Of a DNA stretch of 64,000 nt, positions 40,285 to 50,688 are shown in pieces; position 1 is the first letter of the stretch; the number at the start of each line of letters is the position of its first letter. The stretch covers positions 124,001-188,000 of the forward strand of contig CAJNDT010006202.1 of NCBI GenBank assembly GCA_905221615.1. Reading direction: 5' to 3'. The translations under genes and the position numbers were made by a program. The notes beneath the pieces were generated by a model. It did no database searches, was not told where the DNA came from, and saw nothing but the letters and a program-made list of their open reading frames with translations. This DNA is from Symbiodinium sp. CCMP2592. Lineage: Eukaryota; Sar; Dinophyceae; Suessiales; Symbiodiniaceae.

Positions 40285-43200
40285 CGAGGTTCCCGCTCCT
40301 GGGTCTGGGCTGCGCCAGCGGTGTCAGGCGGATCGCATGCAGGGAAGGGGGGGGCTCTGGACCTGTGTTTGCGGAGAGGAAATCTCAAGAGCCCTGCGCG
40401 CTGGTTAGTATAGTATCGTATACTTACTGTAGTTCTAGAAGAGTATTCTGTTCTAAAGTAGAGTGCAGGGCGAGGTTCCCAAACTCTTGCAAGGAGGTCA
40501 GACTGGCTCGTCAGCGACTTTCACTGTCAGCCGGCATGACTGCCCCCTAGCAGCTCTCCGCCAGGCAGTCGCATGTGCTTTCAGCACTGGAGATTGGGTA
40601 TCGGAACTTCGATACCGCCCAAGCCTATCAGATGCTGGGCCGCAGTTGCCGGTGCATGTTTGAGGTGCACGCTCAAAGCCCATAGGTTTAATCCTTGCCG
40701 CTGCCGAGGTGGGGCTACCACGAGGAGGAGGTGGGCGAAGCTGTCTACCTAAGTGGCATACCGCGCGAGGAGCCGAGTTTGCATGCAGCAAGTGCGGGAA
40801 GACTTTTAGATATCCTTCTAGAAGCTACGAGCGCGAGATGCCCACGAACCATCTTGCTATTTACCAAGGAACTGTTTCTGCAAAGTGCTTAGCTTAGTTG
40901 TCCCAGGGTTCGGAGTCTTGAGCGGCAAGCACCAAGTGGACAAGCCGTGACACTAGCCATTGACATTGAGGGAGCTAAGGAGCCAGGGATGATGATAATC
41001 CCTATTAGCCCTATTAGATAAGGAGCTAAAGAACCATGGGAACCCCCAAAACCACGGATTAGGGCACTCCGAAGCTTCATTCTGGGCTGGACATGTGGGG
41101 TTTTGGTCCGAGACAGCAGATGAGGCAAGATACACCCAGAGGATTTGGGCTACACAGCGACAAAGCAGGCGCTCGCGGTGTCGCTGCAGCGATTGAACAC
41201 CACGTACTTGGATGCGATTCTGCTCCCTGCCACGGATGTTGTTGTTGGGAAGTTCTGGTCGTGATTGTCTCGTTGCGGCAGTGTTCAACATAGAACTGCC
41301 ATACTTATGAAGTTTCGCTATGTTGCGTGTTTATCAGCAGAGGACGTGCCGCGAGGGTTTCCAGAGGACTACGCCATGCCTCAGCTGTGCATGGCAGTCG
41401 CAAGTATTCCAAGCAGACATTGCGCAGCTTGAACCGGAGCATGTTGACCCTGAGCCGAAATTTATTAGGTGCCACGGCGCCAACTGACATTATTCTTGTT
41501 AATACTACTACCAATAATGGACAGCAGTAATCCTAAAAGTCGCAATCACAAGAAAAAATCACCTAAGTCAAGAGTAACAGCAGCCGTTATAACTATGCTG
41601 ACAGTTTGCCCCACCGGTCCCGGCCCTGTCTCTTGAGGCTGCACAAGCCGCGTTGCTGGCCTGGTGCTTGTGCTCGCCATCCAGACGGCACCTGGCAGGA
41701 AAGTTGGCGGGCGTTGGAGGACCCCGCAGTTGGATCAGAGGGCTACCCTAGGCTCAAACCCTCCAGAGACTCCTCGGCACCAGGGCATTCACAAAAGAAG
41801 TCTAATAGTACAAATAGTCATAACAATAGTACTCATATAATAGTACTCACAATAGTAGTAATAGTCATAATACTAATAAAGATGCTAATGCTAATAATGC
41901 TAATGAAAAGCCGAAAGCACTGGCAAACTCCGTCTGACCCTGGCCCTCCTCCATGCTTCTCTGTGAGGTTTTGGCCGGAGAAGGTGTGCCTTTAGGGTCG
42001 CTAAGGCTTTGATGAGGGAGTTTCGACAAAAAGTAGCTTAAACAGCGGGATCCTGATTATAAGGACCCCCCAAATAACGTACCCCTCATATTCGGAAGCT
42101 CCCATGATGGTTTGGACTTCCAGCAACAGCACAGACCTTCCGGGAAAGTTTCGGGGCAAGTTTGCGCTCCTGGCAGGACATGCTGGATGATGGTCTGGTT
42201 CATGCGATCGGCATCTGTGACGTCGATGAACCTTTATTGGAGGAGCTGCTGCAACAGCGGCAGAAGCCTCACATCATCCAGAACTGGTGCCTCGCCTGAA
42301 GCTTGAACCCGACCCTCCCAGCAGCCGCCATCGTTGCTACCAGTTTAGATGAACGCCAGTGGCAACGATCCAAATTTCTGCCGAAGCTGTCTCAGTTTGC
42401 GTATCTGCAGCCCGAGTGTTCTAAGCAACACCTAGGCCCCGGAACATCCCTAAACCACCCAAAACCCCTAGACCCTCAACCCGGAAAGCCGACTGCGGCA
42501 AACTTTAAAAAAGAACCCGAAAATCTAAACTCAGCTTCAGGATGGATCCCTTCCACCAGGACCGGGAGGTGAGGCGAAGGTGCCGCGAGGCGCGAATGAA
42601 GGGGTCACAAGTTCTTCGGGCCGAAGGCTCCTATGCGGAAGCCGTGAATCCGAAGGCCGACATCCAGTACCAAGCCTACAGCAGCCTCGGCACCCAGTGG
42701 CTCCACTTCAGGGGCCGCTCCTCTGCAAACCGGAAAGGTTTCGGGTTTCGGTGCCGGGGGCTTCACAGCCGAAGAGCGAGGATGGTGATAAAGCGTAAAT
42801 AGCCACAGAGAAATTTAGTGTCGAAAGGGAGAGAGAAGAATAGGCACCCAAGCCTGCAGCAAGCATGCAAGCAAGGTAGTTATCATAGGAATGCTAGTGT
42901 TGCGTGTCCTTCGCCTTCGGGATGTTTGCATCTCAAACCGACTGTCGCGTCTTGCAGAAACCGGGTCACGGGTTCGAATCCAATATCGAAAACTTGTGTC
43001 AACTGTACCCCGCCAACGACCACTGCCTGCATCAACAGAACGTCCGTGCATGCTGGCCCGAAGTTCACGAACACCAAACCCCTTCCGAGACTCTTGATGA
43101 TGGCACGGCAGAGAGAGAGAGAGAGAGGGAGAGAAACCCGGTGAAAGGTCAGCAAATCGCCCGAATCTCACCCGAAACCTCGCACCATAAAGCGATTTTG

Positions 43201-44436
43201 GGCATTTTGCCGTCATTCTGGTGCCGAGATCTCGAAATGAGCACAGTTTGCACTCTGAGCCACAGGATGACCAAAGGTAGCCCTGCCTAGGGCCTGGTGA
43301 TTCGCTCAGCAATGCAGGGAGGCCACAATCACCTTGAGCCTTACCGGCCTTGAGGCCTTGGGGCACAAGGCTGGAGCCCATTCAAGATTCCGACTGTCTA
43401 GGTAGCATTGCAGAGCGCAAGAAATGGTCCGACATGCTGTGCAAGCATCCGGCTTGGTGAGTGCTTCTCTGCCGAGATGGTCGCGCTCTGTGGGCGCCGA
43501 AACCCAAACCCTGAGCCCCAAGCCTAAACCCGAGTTTATGAGTAGCTTGTATACCCTAAACCCTAAACCCTATAGCACTGAGTGCAAAGCAGAGTAGTTT
43601 GAGTACATAACGCCGTCACCCAAACACAGAGACCTCCTCTGGCGAGCCCGAGTTGCGAGAGTGTAAACCCTATAGCCGTCCCACCTGATGCACCGAGGCC
43701 ACATCTTTAACCCGGTCTTTGCGAACCCAGTGCTTCGGAAGATCGCGGAGCAGCAACAAGGGAACGTTGCCCAGGAGCTGCGGGGTTCAGGGGGTTTAAT
43801 GTAGGGGCCCAAATAATTACCAATACTATTTCTGGCATTCCTTGCAATAATTATAGTATAGTGGGCCACAAAACCCTATTCTAATTTGTAAGGCCCCTAT
43901 ATTAGAGGTGGAGGGCTCGGCTAAAGTGCGGCCGTGGGGGGCTTCTATTCAAGTTGGGCTCTATACTAAGGGTCTGCCCTGTAGGTTGCAAGGGTTGACG
44001 ATCCCTACTGCTTGGTGTCCGAGAAAAGACCCTCATGACCCATGTTCTTCTTCTCGAAGCGACTGTCCTGGCCGTCTTCCTCGACGAAGGATCGACGAAG
44101 AATCGTGAACGAGGGGTGGGGGGAAGTAAAAGGAGCGTTCAGGCCAACGCGCAAGTCCTGACGCAGAAAGAAGTTAATGGTGGAGGTATTGTTTCGGTCA
44201 AGCTTCCGAAGTTTCCTTCCTTATTTCGTGCACATGCCTGGCCGCACAAGATGAGCAAAGCATCCCAAGCCCCCTACGTCCGAACTACGCCAGGTCGTCC
44301 TGGCTTGGGCACTTCACCTCGGCGTGGCCGTCATCCCTGCTTCGACAAGCAAGGAACGGCAGAGGCCCGAGGCTCAGAAGCAGACATCTACGGCAAGGAG
44401 ATAGAGCTCAGTTTGGTGGGAGTCTTTGACTCGTGA
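40285..44436 (+). CDS. Aldo/keto reductase family oxidoreductase, multi-exon
   Basis: The NAD(P)H-dependent aldo/keto reductase fold is recognisable across at least ten mini-exons: 40285-40327 (PLLGLGCASGV), 40585-40633 (LEIGYRNFDTAQAYQ), 40709-40769 (VGEAVYLSGIPRE), 40869-40884 (ELFLQ), 41166-41221 with 41638-41719 (YLDAILLHKPRCW, GTWQESWRALE), 42177-42286 (DMLDDGLVHAIGICDVDE), 42541-42589 and 42656-42737 (MDPFHQDREVRRRC, QAYSSLGTQW), 44143-44179 (ANAQVLTQKEV), and about 44290-44370 (QVVLAWALHLGVAVIPASTS). The catalytic Asp and Tyr (DTAQAY) and the active-site His (LLHKP) are present. The exon with the catalytic Lys was not found. Phases agree at most junctions. GC donors follow 40633, 41221 and 42589; GA donors follow 40769 and 41719. 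The 5' end and exons between 42,737 and 44,143 are unresolved. A stop at 44,434 after IELSLVGVFDS is the likely end. Substrate cannot be inferred. Confidence 0.8.
41638..41719 (+). CDS. Aldo/keto reductase exon with active-site His region
   Basis: The acceptor ccctgtctcttgag gives a phase-1 start that completes the codon left open by the GC-donor exon ending at 41,221. The joined protein reads YLDAILLHKPRCW, matching the conserved strand, then His, of the family. It ends GTWQESWRALE before a GA donor (gag|gacccc), and the next exon at 42,177 continues DMLDDG. Confidence 0.75.
42016..42103. mobile_element. MITE-like element, family M2 (copy 2), intronic
   Basis: Ends gggagtttcg and ttcggaagctccc; interior gggatcctgattataaggac. 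It lies in the reductase intron 41,720-42,176. Confidence 0.7.
42177..42286 (+). CDS. Aldo/keto reductase exon
   Basis: The acceptor tgcgctcctggcag precedes DMLDDGLVHAIGICDVDEPL and then KPHIIQN. These are the family's helix, the (V/L)xAIGxxxxD strand, and the KPxxxQN strand. The exon ends TG|GTGCCT. The codon TGG is completed by the first base of the next exon at 42,541, giving QNWMDPFHQD. Confidence 0.8.
42541..42737 (+). CDS. Aldo/keto reductase exons with a 66-nt internal intron
   Basis: The acceptor cagcttcag precedes MDPFHQDREVRRRCRE. The frame stays open through 66 nt (42,590-42,655) that have no counterpart in the protein family, and then reads ADIQYQAYSSLGTQW. The 66 nt start GC and end AG, so they fit a tiny stop-free intron with length divisible by three. 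If retained, they would add 22 residues. The exon ends at a GT donor after 42,737. Confidence 0.7.
43802..43901. mobile_element. Short inverted-repeat element, group M6
   Basis: Starts taggggcccaaataatta and ends ttgtaaggcccctata; AT-rich interior with aataattatagtata. Confidence 0.5.
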
Positions 44437-45374
44437 CGAGATTTCTTATTGCATCATGCCTATCATTTTGCGTGGAGATTGCTGGCGCTAAGTGCTACGT
44501 GTTTGCGGTTCGGGTCGCCTTGCGATGGAAATACTTGCCCAAACTGTGTGGCACAAACAATGGTGTTCTGACGTCCCATAGTAAAAGAAGTGATTGGAGT
44601 GAGTGCGATGTCCTGTTATGTACACAGGATCCATTATGCCTCGTTCCCCAGACTGCCAAATCTGTAGTACATTCCATTTGCGAAGCTTCGTTTTGGCTCG
44701 ATATGCCTGGAGAAAGCATGTTGGCAGTGCTCCCGAACCCCGCAAGTATGTAGGCGGAAGCAAGTTACACTACTTTGCTATGATTCGTGTTCTGCCGATA
44801 CACCCTAGTTTGAGCTTAAACTCCACCCCGCAGCACTACCGGAGCGGTTAGTAGCACTGCTCATCATTTGCTCCCCGCTGCTCGTCGTCGTTGTTACGCC
44901 CATGATGATTATGACTGCTCTTGCACTGCTGCGATGGAAGTAGTCAGCAGTAGCAGAAGCAGTAGTGACTGCTGCTCAGCTCTGAAGCCTGGGTTTTGCG
45001 TGGGTTACCCTTTCTCGGCTGGACGAGTGCTATTTGGAATTTCGTTCTACACCTTATATAAACTGTGCACCACAAGAACCACCTCTCCCAAATCCCGGCA
45101 GGTCGAATTTGCACAGCTTCGCCTGCCGACCTGGCCCGCATCGACGGTCTGGATGGGGCGCTGGAGATCCCGTTGCCCGTAGAACCGTTGAGTAGTACGA
45201 GTGGGGAGGGCGGCATGGTAGACCACCTACGTTTCTAAACATGGAGGAGGACGACTGGTAATTTTGTTGCTGGCTTCAGGCCTCTCAAATCCTCTCAAGT
45301 CAGCCTATGCCAGAAAATTGAAAGAGAGTTGCAGGATTCGCAATGCGGGGACTTGAAGCGAAACAAAATCGAGT
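44437..45374. other. Spacer without supported genes
   Basis: Frames at 44,433-44,753 and 44,603-44,851 are moderately long but have no domain or convincing splice sites. Confidence 0.4.
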
Positions 45375-45487
45375 CATATGGGAATTTCCGAAACTAGGTG
45401 ACCCTTGTTGTAGTACCCCAACTAGTAGGATCCTTACTATAAGGACCCCAAAACAAGGTACCCCCAATTTTCGGAAACTCCCGTATG
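45375..45487. mobile_element. MITE-like element, family M2 (copy 3)
   Basis: Ends catatgggaatttccg and cggaaactcccgtatg are inverted repeats. The interior ggatccttactataaggacc is a palindrome. Confidence 0.8.
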
Positions 45488-46189
45488 GTGGAACCTGGAG
45501 GATGCCCCTTCGGTGGATTTGGCCTTCGAAAACAGCGGCGTTTTGACTGCTCGGAAGTTTGTGGGGATTTGGGGCATCGATTCCCGGAGGGGTTCGGTTG
45601 CTTGTTAGTGTTAATGCAGTGTTTTCGTGTTGCAATGTGTTTTGTGATCTGGAGCGCTCAACAGATGCAATGCGTAGAAATTCGTAAATGGGCTGCTTTG
45701 AACAATTCTCGGATCAGGGTCATCATTGGAATCGCTACTAGCTTGATTCCATTGCAAACGTTAGCGACAGAGAGACAGAGAGAGAGAAATGTGGGTAGGG
45801 AGGCAGTCGTTCGCTTGAGTTCAGCCTTGCCTGAAGGGCTTCGGGCAGCCCTGAACCGTACATCCTCCGTCTTCAGCCTGAGATCCGACCCCTGAACCGT
45901 GCATTCCAGACTTTGGATGGGCATTGCCTGCCTGGCCCAACTTTCCTCCACAGACGCTTACAGTCCAGAGTCGCAGACCAGGAAAGAGCCAGCATCGCCC
46001 GGTCCACTCCGAGCTCTGAGCCGGCCAAAGCAGCCAAAACAGAGACGCAGCAACGTGGACAACAGCGTCTGGACCCGTCTTCTGCAGAGAGATACGCGTA
46101 CCTACGCCAGTGTGCTTGTACGATGCTCGTATGCATTCAGGCATGCAGTGGAACATGCGAGCGTAGCTAGCCTGTACCTCTACCTAACT

Positions 46190-46345
46190 ACCCTCTACAT
46201 CCCAACATGTGTACACACACATGTATATATACATACATACACGTGTGCTTTATGCCAGGGTTGATTTGCGTGGTCACACATACACACGTCATGAATGCCG
46301 TGCCCGTATCGCGCACATATGCATGCATGCATGCATACGTGCGAG
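46190..46345. repeat. TG/CA and GCAT-rich simple repeat
   Basis: acacacatgtatatatacat and gcatgcatgcatgcat stretches. No gene supported between 45.5 and 47.0 kb. Confidence 0.7.
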
Positions 46346-47036
46346 GGAGGTGTGCAGGTATGTACCTACAGCGTGAATGTCTCATTTGCTGATTTTGTTG
46401 TTTTTGGTACGCCCTTCAAAGCCTTCAAGAAGCCCGGTCCCTCGTGTCTGCAGGTTTCTGCTTTTGTGACTCAAGGGCTCTAGAGGATGAAGGCTTGTTG
46501 AAACCATGTCTTAACGTTCAAATTGTCTTCCCCTAACCCCGCGACAGCTATGCTCGCTGTGGGGCTCGGCATTCAGCTGAGGTATTTGCGCAATGAGCTT
46601 TGGGTGGTTTTTGCAAAGTTCGATAGCTTGCTCGCCTGCACCTGCAAGTTTCTAGGCTGGACAGCATGAGCTCACAGAAGCGCCAGCCAAGCGAAAGCCA
46701 GCAAACAAGCTGAAAATCCATGCCAACGCTCAAACCCAAGATTGATGTTTTTTTGAAGCCCGACCTTATCCTCGTCAACTGCGAAGTATGAGGCACAAGC
46801 CAGAAAGAGCCTTACATAAGACCCCAACTGAAGCATTGCACGCTCAAAACCCCATGCGGCATCCAAAAACTCCTGTGCCTAAGCCTTAGCCAGAAGCGAC
46901 CGAGAGTCGAAAGGAACAACCGAGGGCAAAACATCAGATCTCCTGCCGCACCTTCAAGGGAAAACTTATCCTTGCTGGGTAGGAGGGCAGAAAAACCCCT
47001 TTAGCATAAACCTGAAGCCCACGCGGGAACACGGCC

Positions 47037-47150
47037 ATGGCGCCTCAGAGCCCTAAGTCGGCTGCGGCTGTTGCGGCCTCGTCGGGGACCGAGTCAGCGA
47101 CCGAAAGCAGCGGAGCAGAAAGCGACAACTCAACGGGAGGCTCGGGCAGG
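47037..47150 (+). CDS. Candidate first exon, Ala/Ser/Glu-rich N-terminus
   Basis: ATG in a good context (ggccatggcg) opens 38 codons ending exactly at a GT donor (agg|gtttag). It reads MAPQSPKSAAAVAASSGTES and continues with S, E and G. It is low complexity but cleanly delimited. A frame at about 47,480-47,625 (AEILACRSLSGRLLQRLREV) could be a later exon. The retroelement inserted downstream at 47,766 may disrupt the gene. Confidence 0.3.
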
Positions 47151-47667
47151 GTTTAGGTTTCAAGCAGGGTTTAGGTGAGGGGAGGGTTGATGGTTTTTCA
47201 TAGGGCTTGGGGTCACGAGGTTGTGATGTTGAGGGATGCTAGGTTGTCTCAGGTTGTATTGCTTCTCCGTGCTTCGTTGTGCCGTTTTTTGTTTGTTGTG
47301 CGACTTCAGCAGGTGGGTGGTTTGAGTCTGTGGATGGCATCAAACTTGACAAGTTTGTGTGCTTCACATGCTCTCACTTATCGGGCTCCGGGGGGTTTTG
47401 ATTTTCGTTTTCGGGACAAGCTGTAGGGTTCGAGTTTTGGTTGTCGGGAGGCGCAGGGGGATTGTCGTTCTCAAGGTTGTTGGAGATTGCTTCGGTTCAC
47501 ACTGCAGAGATCCTGGCGTGCCGTAGCTTGTCAGGACGTCTCCTACAGCGGCTGAGGGAGGTTCTCCTGCCTGGGCTTGTCTGGGAGCAGCCATCGGCCT
47601 GCGGCTCAGACGTCGGTGCTGGCTAATACGAATGGTAACAATACGGTTGATGATATATATATATATA

Positions 47668-47733
47668 GATGAATCCTGCATTACCTTAAGGACCTTAAAC
47701 TATGGGAATTATGGTTTGTTGCCAGGATTCGTG
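47668..47733. mobile_element. Inverted-repeat element, family M5 (copy 2, opposite orientation)
   Basis: gatgaatcctgcattacctt, aaggaccttaaactatggga and attatgg match the complement of the copy at 39,743. It lies 32 bp from the retrotransposon. Confidence 0.75.
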
Positions 47734-47765
47734 TCATGCAAATTATTGTCAAGTGGAGTGGACCG

Positions 47766-47922
47766 TGTGAGTTCCTGAGCTTGTGGCGCATGAGGTTTCA
47801 CAGGTGCAGTGACTGTGCGTTCGACCGAAGGGTGGGATCTCTGCTCGAGCTGGCCAAAAAGGCTTCTTGCATTTGTGTAGGCTGTAGTGCCTGCAGCTGC
47901 TGAGGGCATTCCGCCCGTTACA
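47766..47922 (+). repeat. 5' LTR (157 bp)
   Basis: Begins tgtgagttcc and ends cgcccgttaca; identical to 55,981-56,137. Short for a copia LTR. No obvious TATA box. Confidence 0.98.
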
Positions 47923-47940
47923 TGGCAGCGGAGCACCTGG
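47923..47940 (+). other. Primer-binding site
   Basis: tggcagcggagcacctgg directly abuts the 5' LTR. It starts with TGG and resembles the complement of an initiator Met tRNA 3' end (TGGYAGCRGAG-like), the usual copia primer. The exact tRNA is inferred. Confidence 0.65.
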
Positions 47941-48042
47941 TGCGGCCGCTTTGAAAAGATCTGGGGCGACTTCCATTTTTCCCTGGGGAGGACCGTTGCT
48001 TCTGTATAGGCTTTTTGCTGCAGCTGACCCTTCGGTTTGTCT

Positions 48043-50688
48043 ATGTCGACTTTTACCTCAGATGTGCCAGCGTGGGATGGAAATCCTTCCACATACCTTG
48101 CTTTCGAGGTAGCCTGCCGTTGGTATGAGAAGACCCTCAAAGAGAATGAGAGAAGAGGGGCTGCCGCTCGCGTGTGGTCGAAGCTGTCGGGTCCGGCGAG
48201 GTCGGTCGTGAAACACCTTAGCCCCGAAGACTTCGACACCGCAAATGGCCTTGACAAGCTCCTTGAGGTTTTGCGCTCTTCGCCTCTCCAGTCGTTACCC
48301 ATACCTGATTCGTTCTCGAAGTTGGAGCGGTGGCATCAGCTGAAAAGACGCGATCAGGAGACGATTCCTGAGCTGCTGGTGCGTGAAGACGAACTCTTTC
48401 TTGAACTCCAACAGAGCCTTTTGAGGTCGCGGGCTCGGGACAAGCCTGTGCTGATCAAGGCGCCTGTCGAGCCTGGCCCGGAGGGCGCGGCGTCACCTGG
48501 CGCATCGCCCAGCTCTGCCAAGAAAGAGGAGAAGGACGATGACGGCGAGAAGGCGGCGGAGAGCCCGACGACTCCGATACCGGTCGTTCCTCGAGACGGG
48601 ATTAAGACTCTGGATTTCTTCGACAACGAGCTGCGAGGTTTCAGATTGCTAAAAGCTGCTGGCGTCTCCCATTCTGAGAGACAACAGGTCTTGACCCTTA
48701 CAGGGAACTCGGTGGCTTTCGAGAAGATCCGCCAGGCGCTTCGCGCCTTGTTTGATGATACAGACCCTAGCTCCCGACGGCCCAAACAGCGCATCTATTG
48801 GGAGGACTACGAGGACTCTCCCCACAACTATTTCGATGATGATGTGACGGCTTACTGGGCCGCTTGGCCGGGATATGAGTCCTACTGGGCTTCCGGTGGC
48901 GATGGCTGGGACGAGCCCGAGTGGGAAGATGCCTGGCCGGACGACGATCCCGCTTGGCAGGAGGAGAGCTACGTGGCCGAGGCGGACCAGAGCGAGATTG
49001 CCGAGGACGAGGAGAGCCTAGTGAATCAGGAAAAGGAGGCCTCGATCCTTGCTGCCGAGGCGAACCGGACCTTAGCTGAGGCCCGGGCGGCGATTCAGAA
49101 GGTGCGGTCGGCCAGGGGGTACTTTCCCTTGGGCGGCAAGACCGGCTCGAAGGGCCACTCACCTTCAATGAAGGGCAAGGACAAGGGCAAGAAGGGATTC
49201 GGCAAGGCAGGCGGCAAATCTTCGAAGGGCAAGGGTTGCATTTTGTGCGGCCGGACAGGCCACTACTTCCGAGATTGCCCCGGCCGCTTAGCAAAGGGCA
49301 AGCCTGGAAAGGGGCCGAGCAAGGGATCTGGTTCCTTTTGGGTCGAGCCCTACCACCAGATCTACTTCTGTGGCGCGGGTGAGGAGGCCGAGTATGCCGA
49401 CGACGACCAGGCCGGGCCTCCCGATTACCCGACTCCGGATAATGAGGACCTTGCGGCCCGCTCCGACGGCACGATCATGCCCTTTGAGAGCTTTGCTGGG
49501 CCCTTCGATGGCACGATCAGGCCCTTTGAGAGCTCCACCGGGCCCCTGGATGTTGCGATCCAGCCTTATGACAACGCTGAGGTCTCATGTGGCAGCACCA
49601 GGCAGGAAGTGATCCCTCTGTTTGTGATGTCGGTTGACACTTTGTACCACACCATGTCTTCGGGATCACCTGGTTTTGTGCTTGACACTGGCGCCACTGA
49701 GACGGCGATAGGGGTCCAAACCTTGCATGATTTGCTGCAGGTGACCAGACTTAAGTACACAGTGGACACTTCTGAGAGGCCTGTGTTCCGTTTTGGCGAC
49801 GGCATGTCTCTGAGGGCGGCTTCGAAAGTGACTTTGCATGGCACTTCGCTCGGGGCCGTTAGTTTCTTCGTGCTAGATGGTGACCACCGACCTCAGACCA
49901 GGAATGCCTCGTCAACCCCCGCATTGATTGGCAGCCGTTATTTTCGTGATCGCAGAGCCACAATATCTTATGAACACATGTCGTTGTGGTTTCTCGACTC
50001 GGCCAATTCCTTGTGGGGCACCGACCTTTTGCAGACTCAGTCGGGGCATCTCTTGGTACCGGTAGACAATGACATCATGAACATCACAGCCTTGCGTAGC
50101 AAAACGGAAGAGACCTACGGTGTTGTGTTGCCACCTGATGCCCCGAGCTTGATAGACCTTCTTTCGACCCCGGGGGCAGTGAAAGAGCTCAAGAAGATCC
50201 AAGACCGCCGGGTTGAAAACAAAGGGGCAGTGCTGGCAGCTAGTGCGAGTGCATCCGGCGACCAGGTGAGTGCCTCTGACCAGGGTGGAAGTTCATCGGC
50301 TATCTTGGTTGGCAACACCAGCGGTTCGTGTGATCCTGTTCTCCGACCGTCTTTGGTTCAGAGACTTCGGAGCCTCCGACTTCGCTTAGGCTGCCTTGCT
50401 TTGAACCGTGACACCTCTGCCCCGCTTCATGTCGAGCTCCAAGCTTCCCGCTCCCTCGGACGATCCTCGGGTATCGGGCTGGCCGTGCAAGGGCCGCCAC
50501 AATCCGAGCGGAATCCGCCAGAATCAGTACGGGACATGGCGAGTGTGCGAGGTGTGCGGCTTGCGGCTGTCTTACGACAAGAAGAAGGGCGGCCACGGGT
50601 ACTCGAGGACGGCGGGACCACCGGCAGCACATGTCGAGACGGCCCTCGAGGAGCTGCGCATGGCGATGCACGCGGAGGAGCTGACTGA
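48043..50688 (+). CDS. gag: Gag-protease polyprotein of the copia element
   Basis: 881 aa from the first ATG after the leader. Residues 1 to about 110 look like a capsid domain (PAWDGNPSTYLAFEVACRWY opening). A Trp/Asp-rich stretch spans about 270-330. A Lys/Gly-rich region leads to a CCHC zinc knuckle at residues 399-412 (CILCGRTGHYFRDC). The aspartic protease active site is at 548-551 (LDTGAT). After about residue 760 the frame becomes Arg/Gly-rich and less protein-like, while frame +2 (from 50,405) becomes convincing. The real product therefore probably shifts frame or is spliced near 50,300-50,430. Confidence 0.9.
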   Translation: MSTFTSDVPAWDGNPSTYLAFEVACRWYEKTLKENERRGAAARVWSKLSGPARSVVKHLSPEDFDTANGLDKLLEVLRSSPLQSLPIPDSFSKLERWHQLKRRDQETIPELLVREDELFLELQQSLLRSRARDKPVLIKAPVEPGPEGAASPGASPSSAKKEEKDDDGEKAAESPTTPIPVVPRDGIKTLDFFDNELRGFRLLKAAGVSHSERQQVLTLTGNSVAFEKIRQALRALFDDTDPSSRRPKQRIYWEDYEDSPHNYFDDDVTAYWAAWPGYESYWASGGDGWDEPEWEDAWPDDDPAWQEESYVAEADQSEIAEDEESLVNQEKEASILAAEANRTLAEARAAIQKVRSARGYFPLGGKTGSKGHSPSMKGKDKGKKGFGKAGGKSSKGKGCILCGRTGHYFRDCPGRLAKGKPGKGPSKGSGSFWVEPYHQIYFCGAGEEAEYADDDQAGPPDYPTPDNEDLAARSDGTIMPFESFAGPFDGTIRPFESSTGPLDVAIQPYDNAEVSCGSTRQEVIPLFVMSVDTLYHTMSSGSPGFVLDTGATETAIGVQTLHDLLQVTRLKYTVDTSERPVFRFGDGMSLRAASKVTLHGTSLGAVSFFVLDGDHRPQTRNASSTPALIGSRYFRDRRATISYEHMSLWFLDSANSLWGTDLLQTQSGHLLVPVDNDIMNITALRSKTEETYGVVLPPDAPSLIDLLSTPGAVKELKKIQDRRVENKGAVLAASASASGDQVSASDQGGSSSAILVGNTSGSCDPVLRPSLVQRLRSLRLRLGCLALNRDTSAPLHVELQASRSLGRSSGIGLAVQGPPQSERNPPESVRDMASVRGVRLAAVLRQEEGRPRVLEDGGTTGSTCRDGPRGAAHGDARGGAD

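Noticed and set aside
40783-40853. C2H2 zinc-finger-like frame (FACSKCGKTF)
   Set aside because: Only one Cys pair and a single badly spaced His; it lies in an intron of the aldo/keto reductase gene.
42945-42990. tRNA-like T-arm sequence (gggttcgaatcc)
   Set aside because: The flanking bases do not pair into a T stem, and no acceptor, D or anticodon arm fits around it.
48354-49294. Minus-strand frames of 146 and 175 codons
   Set aside because: Shadows of the GC-rich gag gene on the opposite strand.
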